From positions 1 to 7,463 of the forward strand of contig CAMNHH010000105.1 in NCBI GenBank assembly GCA_946539175.1: 7,463 nucleotides of DNA, written 5' to 3'. Shown here one piece after another: positions 1 to 5,753 of the stretch. A model generated the notes under the pieces. It had not been told where the DNA came from. It saw nothing but the letters and a program-made list of their open reading frames with translations, and did not search any database. The stretch is from an uncultured Clostridia bacterium. Lineage in GTDB: Bacteria > Bacillota > Clostridia > Oscillospirales > Oscillospiraceae. Numbering within the stretch: the stretch's first letter is position 1; each line of letters starts with the position of its first letter. The position numbers and the translations under genes were made by a program.

Positions 1-273
1 GTAGGCGGCCAGCATGGCGGCCCGCTTGTCCGCGTAGGCGTCCCGGTCGATGAAGCGGTAATCGGGGCCCTGCAGCGCCTCCACCAGGCCGATTTCCCGG
101 GCGCTCATGCAGCCGCCCATGGTGACGGAGCTGCCCTTGGGAATCAAAGAGAGGGCCAGCTCCAGGGCCTCCTCCCGGGTGGCTGCGTAGTAGCCGGTCA
201 TGTTCCGGGATTTGAGCCCCTTGATGACGACCTGGGCCAGCAGCTCGTTGCGTTTGACGATATTTTTGTCCAT
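1..273 (-). CDS. LUD-domain protein (lactate-utilisation type), 5' part only
   Basis: This is the first 91 codons of a minus-strand gene that continues beyond the left edge. The protein begins MDKNIVKRNELLAQVV and continues through NMTGYYAATREEALELA, SSVTMGGCMSAREIGL (residues about 48-63) and DYRFIDRD. That layout (short helix, G-Y-Y-A-x-T-x-E-E-A, then a G-S-S-V-x-x-G-G-x-M-x-x-E-I-G loop) is what I know from the N-terminal half of LUD domains (DUF162, the LutB/LutC superfamily). Such proteins are associated with lactate oxidation, but stand-alone copies are mostly uncharacterised, so the substrate is unknown here. The ATG at 273-271 is supported by AGGAGGT at 284-278 with a short spacer. 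It lies 30 bp downstream of the carbonic anhydrase gene on the same strand with no terminator between them, so the two are probably co-transcribed. The family call rests on motif recall; the C-terminal half cannot be judged. Confidence 0.82.
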   Translation of the reverse strand, partial: MDKNIVKRNELLAQVVIKGLKSRNMTGYYAATREEALELALSLIPKGSSVTMGGCMSAREIGLVEALQGPDYRFIDRDAYADKRAAMLAAY

Positions 274-303
274 AGTGACCTCCTGTCCAATGTGCTTGCG
301 GTC

Positions 304-945
304 TTATTCCTCGTTCAGCAGCAGCTCCACCGCGCCGCTGCGGATGTCGTAGACGGCCCCGGCGAAGCCCAGCTTGCCCCGGTCCGCCAGATCCCGCAGG
401 AGCGCGCTGCCGCCCAGGCCCTCCAGGCTGCGGCGGAGATTGTTCCGCTCCGCCTGCCGGGGATCGTGGGCGTGGCCGATGCCGAGGGTGACCTCCGCGA
501 TCAGATCTCCCAGGGCGCCGGACTCCCTGTGCTTTTGCAGGGCGGCCACCACCGCGCCGCAGCCCCGGTGCCCCATGATCAGGATCAGAGGGACGTGGAG
601 ATGGGCGGCGGCGTACTCCAGGCTGCCCAGAGCGGCAGGGGAGAGCACGTTGCCCGCGTTGCGGATCACGAAAAGATCCCCGATCCCCGCGCCGAAGATG
701 TGCTCCGCCGGGACCCGGGAGTCCGCGCAGCAGAGCACCGCCGCGTAGGGATGCTGGCCCTCGTGGGCCGTGGTCAGACGGATCAGATCGCTGAGCTCCG
801 AGGGATTGTGCCGATGCTCCAGATACTGGGCGTTGCCCCGCATGAGGCAGCGCAGGGAGGCCTCCGCCTCCGGGCAGGAAGGTAGCTCCTCTCCCATGGC
901 CAGAAAAGCGCCGTGGGCCAGGACCTCCTGATAGCTGTGCTCCAT
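304..945 (-). CDS. beta-class carbonic anhydrase
   Basis: This 213-residue protein should interconvert CO2 and bicarbonate in the cytoplasm; it has no signal peptide or membrane segment. The beta-class zinc site is complete. CADSR at residues 73-77 gives the zinc ligand Cys73 and the Asp75/Arg77 pair, and GHRGCG at 125-130 gives His126 and Cys129. The stretch between them, with IGDLFVIRNAGN (88-99) and a following GSLEYAAAHL, is typical of the family, as is the length. I chose the ATG at 945-943 because GGAGG lies at 957-953, 7 nt upstream, and the alignable protein starts there. The frame stays open to about 1242, but that extension would read through the promoter and into the riboswitch and has no family resemblance. 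A strong promoter lies directly upstream. The gene diverges from the glycine cleavage operon, which releases CO2, so a link in CO2 handling is plausible but inferred. Confidence 0.95.
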   Translation of the reverse strand: MEHSYQEVLAHGAFLAMGEELPSCPEAEASLRCLMRGNAQYLEHRHNPSELSDLIRLTTAHEGQHPYAAVLCCADSRVPAEHIFGAGIGDLFVIRNAGNVLSPAALGSLEYAAAHLHVPLILIMGHRGCGAVVAALQKHRESGALGDLIAEVTLGIGHAHDPRQAERNNLRRSLEGLGGSALLRDLADRGKLGFAGAVYDIRSGAVELLLNEE

Positions 946-981
946 AGGATCGCCTCCGTTTCGCGCTTGTTTTCTATCCGT

Positions 982-1010
982 ATTATACGGCCCCGAGGCC
1001 TTTCCGTCAA
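982..1010 (-). promoter_or_regulatory. sigma-70-type promoter for the carbonic anhydrase gene
   Basis: Read on the minus strand, TTGACG (1010-1005) is followed after 17 bp by a perfect TATAAT (987-982). Transcription would start near position 975, giving an untranslated leader of about 30 nt before the ATG at 945, with GGAGG inside it. The spacer contains an imperfect palindrome, GGCCTCGGGGCC. The -35 box lies 33 bp from the -35 box of the divergent glycine operon promoter, so the two promoters stand back to back. Confidence 0.85.
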
Positions 1011-1043
1011 TATGGAAATTTGGTTTCTTTATCCAAAAATAAC

Positions 1044-1073
1044 TTGACAATCCCCGGGAGGATATGGTAACTT
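1044..1073 (+). promoter_or_regulatory. promoter for the glycine riboswitch and gcv operon
   Basis: A perfect -35 hexamer TTGACA is at 1044-1049. The best -10 candidate is TAACTT at 1068-1073, spaced 18 bp away, keeping the important first T, second A and last T. It is preceded by TG one base upstream (1065-1066), an extended -10 that can compensate for a weak hexamer. The start would be near 1080, leaving about 35 nt of leader before the riboswitch core. The -35 call is firm; the exact -10 is less certain, since TGTAAT at 1073-1078 looks better but is spaced too far (23 bp). Confidence 0.62.
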
Positions 1074-1113
1074 GTAATAGGAAAAAGGGGGCCGCCCAGC
1101 GGTCTGAATACAG

Positions 1114-1283
1114 TCGGATGATGGACCCGGGAGAGTCCGCCTTGATGCGGCGCCGAAGGGGATCGCAGAAGCTCTCAGGCAAAAGGATCGGGTCCGGACG
1201 AAACGCCGTAAAGTGCGCCCCTTGCGCACGCCGTAGGTGCAACCCGCGCTTGGCGCGGGGAATCTCTCAGGCTTCAGACGGCG
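1114..1283 (+). promoter_or_regulatory. tandem glycine riboswitch (gcvT motif)
   Basis: Two glycine aptamers lie in series upstream of gcvT. In aptamer 1, GGACCCG (1123-1129) closes perfectly with CGGGTCC (1189-1195). Inside are GAGAG (1131-1135) facing CTCTC (1172-1176), the hairpin CCGC/GCGG (1137-1140 with 1147-1150), and the conserved core words CGCCGAAGG (1151-1159) and CTCTCAGGCAAAAGGA (1172-1187). In aptamer 2, CGCCGT (1204-1209) pairs with ACGGCG (1278-1283). It has hairpins GTGCGC/GCGCAC (1213-1218 with 1224-1229) and CCCGCGC/GCGCGGG (1243-1249 with 1253-1259), and the core words GCCGTAGGTGCAA (1230-1242) and AATCTCTCAGGC (1261-1272). A kink-turn-like helix links the leader (1114-1121) with the inter-aptamer linker (1197-1201). 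A small leader hairpin is possible at 1090-1104. Known members bind glycine and control glycine cleavage or transport genes; the terminator that follows fixes the likely direction as activation by glycine. Confidence 0.95.
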
Positions 1284-1317
1284 GCACGGACCCGCCGGGC
1301 CCGTGCCGCCGTTTTTT
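1279..1317 (+). terminator. intrinsic terminator, expression platform of the riboswitch
   Basis: CGGCGGCACGG (1279-1289) pairs perfectly over 11 bp with CCGTGCCGCCG (1301-1311). After one A-C mismatch, three more G-C pairs (1291-1293 with 1297-1299) close a GCC loop. Six T follow at once (1312-1317). The 5' arm shares bases 1279-1283 with the closing helix of aptamer 2 (1204-1209 with 1278-1283), so the two structures exclude each other. Glycine binding should therefore prevent termination and let RNA polymerase continue into gcvT. Confidence 0.93.
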
Positions 1318-1347
1318 GATGAAACAAGCACACCATTTTCAATACAC

Positions 1348-1353
1348 AGGAGG
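1348..1353 (+). promoter_or_regulatory. ribosome binding site of gcvT
   Basis: AGGAGG (followed by T) lies 7 nt before the ATG at 1361. It fixes the start of gcvT against an in-frame open stretch that reaches back to 1064 through the riboswitch. It lies 30 nt beyond the terminator T-run and does not overlap its stem, so the switch acts on transcription rather than by hiding this site. Confidence 0.9.
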
Positions 1354-1360
1354 TAATTCC

Positions 1361-2596
1361 ATGAGCGAACTCAAACGCACCCAGCTCTACAACGCCCACG
1401 TGGCGGCCGGCGCCACCATGGTGGATTTCGGCGGCTGGGAAATGCCCATCCAGTACCCCAGCGGTATCGTGGCGGAGCATCTGTACACCCGCAAATGCTG
1501 CGGCATCTTCGACGTCTCCCACATGGGCAGACTGCTGATCGAGGGCCCCGACCGGCTCAAATTCCTGCAGCACGTCCTGACCAGCAACGCCGCGGCCCTG
1601 ACCCGCAACAAGGCCCAATACTGCATCATCCCCAACGAGAACGGCAGCGCCGTGGACGACGCCTACCTCTATATGTTCGACGAGGACCGCTATCTGCTGG
1701 TGGTGAACGCCTCCAACACCGACAAGGACCTGGCCTGGCTGGAGCCCATTGTCAAAGACTATGACTGCCGGATCCGCAACATCACCGGCGAGACCATTTC
1801 CATCGCCGTCCAGGGTCCCGAGAGCGGCAAGATGCTGGCCAAGCTGGCCGGGGTCGAGGACGTCACCGCTCCTGCCCGCAACAACCTCTCCATTCTCGAC
1901 ATGGAAGGCCACAAGGTCTGGGTCGCCCGCACCGGCTACACCGGCGAGCCCATCGGCTATGAGATCTTCCTGAAGAACGAGGACGCGGAATGGGCCTGGA
2001 ACCGGCTCATGGAGCTGGGCGCCAAGCCCGCCGGCCTGGGCGCCCGGGATACCCTCCGCATGGAGGCCATGCTGCCCCTCTACGGCGACGAGCTGGGCGT
2101 GGACGAGGAGGGCAAGGAAATGCCCATCTTCGCTCTGGCCCTGGCCCGCTTCGCCGTGTCCTTCGACGAGGGCAAGGGCGAGTTCATCGGCCGCGCGGCC
2201 CTGGCCAAGCAGGCCGAGGCCCAGACCGCCTTCCGGGAGAAGCGGGGCACCGCCGCCGATCTGGAGATCCTGCCCCGGCGGGTGCGCCCCATCACCCTGC
2301 TGGACCGGGGCGTTATGCGCCACGGCATGGACGTGTACTACAACGGCGAGAAGGTGGGCTACGTCACCTCCGCCACCATGATCCCCTACTACAAGACCGA
2401 GGGCGAGGGGGCCGAGGCCCGGCTGCTGGAGCAGACCGGCAAGCGCGCCATCGGCATCTGCTACATCAAGGCCGACGTTCCCACCAACGCCCAGGTGGAG
2501 GTGGACGTCCGCGGCAAGCGGCTGAAGGCCGTCATCCCCCTGAAGCACGTCGCCAACAACGTCCCCCCCTACGTGATCCCCGTCGTCGTTCAGTAA
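1361..2596 (+). CDS. gcvT: glycine cleavage system T protein (aminomethyltransferase)
   Basis: GcvT takes the aminomethyl group carried on lipoyl-GcvH, passes the one-carbon unit to tetrahydrofolate as 5,10-methylene-THF and releases ammonia. Family landmarks run in order. The N-terminus has MVDFGGWEMPIQYPSG (20-35) and FDVSHMGR (50-57). VDD (98-100) carries the conserved catalytic aspartate region. RTGYTGEPIGYEIF (190-203) and GLGARDTLRMEAMLPLYGDEL (225-245, near the folate pocket) follow, and then the C-terminal barrel with LDRGVMRHG (314-322) and GYVTSATM (333-340). At 411 residues it is longer than the roughly 360-370 of well-studied GcvT proteins. The excess lies in the C-terminal part, around residues 285-308 and 343-363 (KTEGEGAEARLLEQTGKRA), plus a short tail. 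From memory some anaerobes carry this longer form. The start is set by AGGAGG 7 nt upstream. It is the first gene of the riboswitch-controlled operon, 65 bp before gcvH. Confidence 0.96.
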   Translation: MSELKRTQLYNAHVAAGATMVDFGGWEMPIQYPSGIVAEHLYTRKCCGIFDVSHMGRLLIEGPDRLKFLQHVLTSNAAALTRNKAQYCIIPNENGSAVDDAYLYMFDEDRYLLVVNASNTDKDLAWLEPIVKDYDCRIRNITGETISIAVQGPESGKMLAKLAGVEDVTAPARNNLSILDMEGHKVWVARTGYTGEPIGYEIFLKNEDAEWAWNRLMELGAKPAGLGARDTLRMEAMLPLYGDELGVDEEGKEMPIFALALARFAVSFDEGKGEFIGRAALAKQAEAQTAFREKRGTAADLEILPRRVRPITLLDRGVMRHGMDVYYNGEKVGYVTSATMIPYYKTEGEGAEARLLEQTGKRAIGICYIKADVPTNAQVEVDVRGKRLKAVIPLKHVANNVPPYVIPVVVQ

Positions 2597-2603
2597 GAGA
2601 CCC

Positions 2604-2619
2604 TGCCCCTTCGGAGGCA
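2604..2619 (+). other. small hairpin with UUCG loop between gcvT and gcvH
   Basis: TGCC (2604-2607) pairs with GGCA (2616-2619), with a C-A mismatch and then a C-G pair closing a TTCG tetraloop (2610-2613). No T-run follows on the plus strand, so it is not a terminator. It may shape or protect the message ahead of the A-rich leader (about 2620-2647) that carries the gcvH ribosome binding site. The stem is short and the role is a guess. Confidence 0.35.
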
Positions 2620-2661
2620 AAGCCATAAAAAACAAAATTAAAAAATTAGGAGGAAACTGTT

Positions 2662-3039
2662 ATGACCATCAATCCCGATATGAAGTACACCAAGTCCCAT
2701 GAGTGGGTCAAGGAGGAGGACGGCATCGCCGTCGTCGGCATCACCGATTTTGCCCAGGACGCGCTGGGCGACGTGGTGTTCGTCAATCTGCCCGAGGCCG
2801 GTGACGAGGTGGTTGCCGGCGAGTCCTTCGGCGACGTGGAGTCCGTCAAGGCGGTCTCCGACCTGGTGAGCCCCGTGTCCGGCATCGTGCAGGCCGTCAA
2901 CGAGGAGCTGATCGACGCCCCCGAAATGCTGAACTCCGATCCCTACGGCGCCTGGATCATCAAGGTGGAGCAGGTCAACGACCGTGAGGAGCTCATGGAC
3001 GCGGACGACTACGAGGCCTTCTGCGCTGAGGAGGGCTAA
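2662..3039 (+). CDS. gcvH: glycine cleavage system H protein (lipoyl carrier)
   Basis: GcvH is the small mobile carrier whose lipoyl arm receives the aminomethyl group from the P protein, delivers it to GcvT and is reoxidised by the L protein. The 125-residue length is normal. The N-terminus reads MKYTKSHEWV (7-16) and continues with GITDFAQDALGDVVFVNLP (26-44). The lipoylation site is GDVESVKAVSDLVSPVSG (57-74), with Lys63 as the modified residue, followed by NSDPYGAWIIKV (91-102). All of these are standard for the family. AGGAGG at 2648-2653 lies 8 nt before the ATG, in an A/T-rich leader that may favour high expression, fitting a carrier needed in excess. The stop codon directly abuts the ATG of gcvPA. 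The lplA at the end of the operon probably attaches lipoate to Lys63. Confidence 0.97.
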   Translation: MTINPDMKYTKSHEWVKEEDGIAVVGITDFAQDALGDVVFVNLPEAGDEVVAGESFGDVESVKAVSDLVSPVSGIVQAVNEELIDAPEMLNSDPYGAWIIKVEQVNDREELMDADDYEAFCAEEG

Positions 3040-4356
3040 ATGGGCAGCTACGTTCCCGGAACCCTTCAGGAACGGCAGGAAATGCTGCGGGCCATCGGCA
3101 TGGAGCGGGAAGAGGAGCTCTATGCGGACGTCCCCGCCGGGATGCTCCTGACGGAGCCTCTGAACATTCCCTCCGGCATGTCTGAGCTGGAGGTCCGTTC
3201 CAAGATGGAGGCACTGGCTGCCGAGAACAAGGTCTACAAGACCGTGCTCCGGGGCGCCGGCGCCTACGACCACTATATCCCCAGCATCGTCAAGTACATC
3301 CCCGCCAAGGAGGAGTTCCTGACTGCTTACACCCCCTACCAGGCCGAGATGAGCCAGGGCATTCTGCAGTCCATCTTTGAGTACCAGACCATGATCTGCC
3401 AGCTCACCGGCATGGACGTGTCCAACGCCTCCGTCTACGACGGCGCCACCGCCGCCGCCGAGGCCGCCGCCATGTGCCGCGACCGCAAGCGCAGCGTCAC
3501 CCTGATTTCCGCTGCGGTCCACCCCGACACGATCAACACCGTCCGCACCTACTGCTACGGCTCCAACACCGAGCTGCGGATCGTGCCCTGCAAGGACGGC
3601 AAGACCGATCTGGACGCGCTGAAGCAGATGCTGACGCCCGACGTGGCCTCTCTGGTGCTGCAGCAGCCCAACTTCTTCGGCCAGCTGGAGGATGCCAGGG
3701 CCATCGGGGAGGCGGTCCACGCCGCCAAGGCCATGTTCATCCTGTCCTGCGATCCCTTGAGCCTTGCCATCCTGCCCACCCCCAAGGAGCTGGGCGCCGA
3801 CGTGATGGTGGGCGAGGGCCAGTGCCTGGGTCTGCCCATTGCCTGGGGCGGCCCCTATCTGGGCATCATGGCCGCCACCTCCAAGATGATGCGCAAGCTC
3901 CCCGGCCGCATCGTGGGCGAGACCCACGACGACGCGGGCAACAAGGCCTACGTCCTGTCCCTGCAGGCCCGGGAGCAGCACATCCGCCGGGAGAAGGCCA
4001 GCTCCAACATCTGCTCCAACGAGGCGCTCTGCGCGCTGACCGCCGGCCTGTATATGGCCGCGATGGGGCCCGAGGGCATGAAGGAGGCCGCCCGGCAGAC
4101 CACTGCCAAGGCCCACTATCTCCAGGCGGAGCTCTGCAAGCTCCCCGGCGTGGAGCTGAAATATGGCGGCGCCTTCTATCAGGAGTTCGTCACCGTGCTG
4201 CCCAAGCGGGACGCCGTTCTGGCGGCCCTGGACGAGGCCGGCATCCTGGGCGGTCTGCCCCTGGGTGAAAACGAGATCCTCTGGTGCGCCACCGAGAAGA
4301 ACACCCGCGCCGAGCTGGACAGAGCCGTTGCCATCGTGAAGGAGGTGCTGGCGTAA
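3040..4356 (+). CDS. gcvPA: glycine dehydrogenase (decarboxylating) subunit 1
   Basis: This is the N-terminal-half subunit of the two-subunit P protein, which works with GcvPB to decarboxylate glycine and load the aminomethyl remainder on lipoyl-GcvH. It has the PLP-dependent aminotransferase fold, but the PLP lysine is on GcvPB. Visible family signatures are YVPGTLQERQEML (4-16), RGAGAYDHYIPSIV (71-84), YTPYQAEMSQGILQSIFEYQTMI (97-119) and SVYDGATAAAEAAAM (131-145). Further on are GEGQCLGLPIAWGGPYLG (258-275), GRIVGET (289-295) and QAREQHIRREKASSNIC (309-325). The 438 residues match the usual subunit length, so the gene is complete. The ATG follows the gcvH TAA without a gap, with GAGGAGGG at 3028-3035 inside the end of gcvH, suggesting translational coupling. 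Split P proteins are typical of Bacillota and archaea, unlike the single long GcvP of Escherichia coli. Confidence 0.96.
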   Translation: MGSYVPGTLQERQEMLRAIGMEREEELYADVPAGMLLTEPLNIPSGMSELEVRSKMEALAAENKVYKTVLRGAGAYDHYIPSIVKYIPAKEEFLTAYTPYQAEMSQGILQSIFEYQTMICQLTGMDVSNASVYDGATAAAEAAAMCRDRKRSVTLISAAVHPDTINTVRTYCYGSNTELRIVPCKDGKTDLDALKQMLTPDVASLVLQQPNFFGQLEDARAIGEAVHAAKAMFILSCDPLSLAILPTPKELGADVMVGEGQCLGLPIAWGGPYLGIMAATSKMMRKLPGRIVGETHDDAGNKAYVLSLQAREQHIRREKASSNICSNEALCALTAGLYMAAMGPEGMKEAARQTTAKAHYLQAELCKLPGVELKYGGAFYQEFVTVLPKRDAVLAALDEAGILGGLPLGENEILWCATEKNTRAELDRAVAIVKEVLA

Positions 4357-5753
4357 TGAAGCTGATTTTTGAGAAGAGCGTCCCCGGCCGCCACAGCAGC
4401 CTTCTGCCCCCCTGCGACGTCCCCGCCTTCGAGCTGCCCGAGACCCGTCAGGAGCCTCTGGAGCTGCCCGAGCTCTGCGAGAACGACGTCAGCCGCCACT
4501 ATACCCAGCTCTGCCAGCGGGTCCACGGCGTCAACTGCGGCTTCTATCCCCTGGGCTCCTGCACCATGAAGTATAACCCCCGGATCGACGAGGAGGCGGC
4601 AAGCCTGCCCGGCTTCACCAACGTCCATCCCCTGGCTCCCAAGGCTTCCGTGAAGGGCAGCCTGGAGGTGCTGGACCTGGCCGCCAGGTATCTGTGCGAG
4701 ATCTCCGGCATGGACGGCATGACCTTCCAGCCCGCCGCCGGCGCCCACGGGGAATTCACCGGCGTGCTGCTGATCAAGCAGTACCACGATGCCCGGGGCG
4801 ACAAGGCCCGCACCAAGATCATCGTCCCCGACTCCGCCCACGGCACCAACCCTGCCACCGCCGCCATGTGCGGCTACGACGTGGTGAACGTGGCCTCCGC
4901 CCCCAACGGCTGCGTGGATCTGGAGGCGCTGAAGGCCGTTCTGGGTCCCGACATCGCGGGTCTGATGCTGACCAACCCCAACACCGTGGGTATCTTCGAC
5001 GAGAACATTCTGGAGATCACCCGCCTGGTCCACGCGTGCGGCGGCCTGTGCTACTATGACGGCGCCAATCTGAACGCCGTCATGGGCCACGTCCGGCCCG
5101 GCGACATGGGCTTCGACTGCATCCATATGAACCTCCACAAGACCTTCGCCACGCCCCACGGCGGCGGCGGTCCCGGCGCGGGCGCCGTGGGCTGCAAGGC
5201 GTTCCTCAAGGAATTCCTGCCCAAATCCGCGCTGATGGAGGGCGAGGGCCACATCCAGGTCCGGGGCTTTGCCGGCAACTTCCTGGTGGTGGTCCGGGCG
5301 CTGGCCTATCTGCTGACTCTGGGCAGGGAAGGCGTCCCCGAGGCCTCCGCCAACGCCGTCCTCAACGCCAACTATCTGATGCAGAAGATCAAGGGCAGCT
5401 TTACCCCCGCCTTCGACCGGGTCTGCATGCACGAGTTCGTGCTGGATCTGTCCGAGTTCAAGAAGGAGACCGGCGTCTCCGCCCTGGACGTGGCCAAGTC
5501 CCTGATCGACAACGGCATGCATCCTCCCACAATGTACTTCCCGCTGATCGTCCATGAGGCGCTGATGCTGGAGCCCACCGAGACCGAGAGCAAGGAGACT
5601 CTGGACGAGGCCGCCGAGGTTTTCCGCAAGCTCTACGATCTGGCCCATACCGATCCGGAGTATATGCACGCCGCGCCCCATCATGCCCAGATCGGCCGGC
5701 CCGACGAGGTGGCCGCCGCCCGGAACCCTGTGGTCCGCTGGGTAAAGGCATGA
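4356..5753 (+). CDS. gcvPB: glycine dehydrogenase (decarboxylating) subunit 2
   Basis: This is the PLP-carrying subunit of the P protein. MNLHKTFATPHGGGGPGAG (258-276) holds the PLP lysine, Lys262, followed by the glycine-rich loop. Other family segments are HYTQLCQRVHGVNCGFYPLGSCTMKYNP (48-75), PGFTNVHPLAP (85-95), QPAAGAHGEFTG (125-136), PDSAHGTNPATAAMCGY (158-174), LTNPNTVGIF (205-214), YYDGANLNAVMG (233-244) and NGMHPPTMYFPLIV (386-399). The 465 residues are slightly short for this subunit but nothing essential is missing. The start ATG (4356-4358) overlaps the gcvPA stop by one base, as TAATG, and GGAGGT at 4341-4346 lies 9 nt upstream. The frame is open back to 4284, but that extension lies inside gcvPA and has no family match. 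The stop overlaps the lplA start as ATGA. Confidence 0.97.
   Translation: MKLIFEKSVPGRHSSLLPPCDVPAFELPETRQEPLELPELCENDVSRHYTQLCQRVHGVNCGFYPLGSCTMKYNPRIDEEAASLPGFTNVHPLAPKASVKGSLEVLDLAARYLCEISGMDGMTFQPAAGAHGEFTGVLLIKQYHDARGDKARTKIIVPDSAHGTNPATAAMCGYDVVNVASAPNGCVDLEALKAVLGPDIAGLMLTNPNTVGIFDENILEITRLVHACGGLCYYDGANLNAVMGHVRPGDMGFDCIHMNLHKTFATPHGGGGPGAGAVGCKAFLKEFLPKSALMEGEGHIQVRGFAGNFLVVVRALAYLLTLGREGVPEASANAVLNANYLMQKIKGSFTPAFDRVCMHEFVLDLSEFKKETGVSALDVAKSLIDNGMHPPTMYFPLIVHEALMLEPTETESKETLDEAAEVFRKLYDLAHTDPEYMHAAPHHAQIGRPDEVAAARNPVVRWVKA

Noticed and set aside
946..1242. In-frame upstream extension of the carbonic anhydrase on the minus strand
   Set aside because: It crosses the -10/-35 promoter and the riboswitch. 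Family sequence and a good ribosome binding site support the start at 945.
1279..1311. Inverted repeat read as a terminator for the minus-strand carbonic anhydrase side
   Set aside because: The T-run is on the plus strand only, and the minus-strand transcript starts at about 975, beyond this hairpin.
1064..1360. In-frame upstream extension of gcvT starting at ATG 1064, preceded by GGGAGGAT
   Set aside because: It would translate the promoter -10 region, the whole riboswitch and the terminator. The extra 99 residues have no GcvT resemblance, and a strong ribosome binding site precedes 1361.
2604..2647. Terminator between gcvT and gcvH
   Set aside because: The hairpin stem is short with a mismatch and is followed by an A-rich, not T-rich, stretch on the plus strand.
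1274..5684. Very long minus-strand open frames (about 450-500 codons each) opposite gcvT, gcvPA and gcvPB
   Set aside because: Their low-complexity, Gly/Val/His/Leu-rich translations are typical shadows of GC-rich third codon positions, and the plus-strand genes there are certain.
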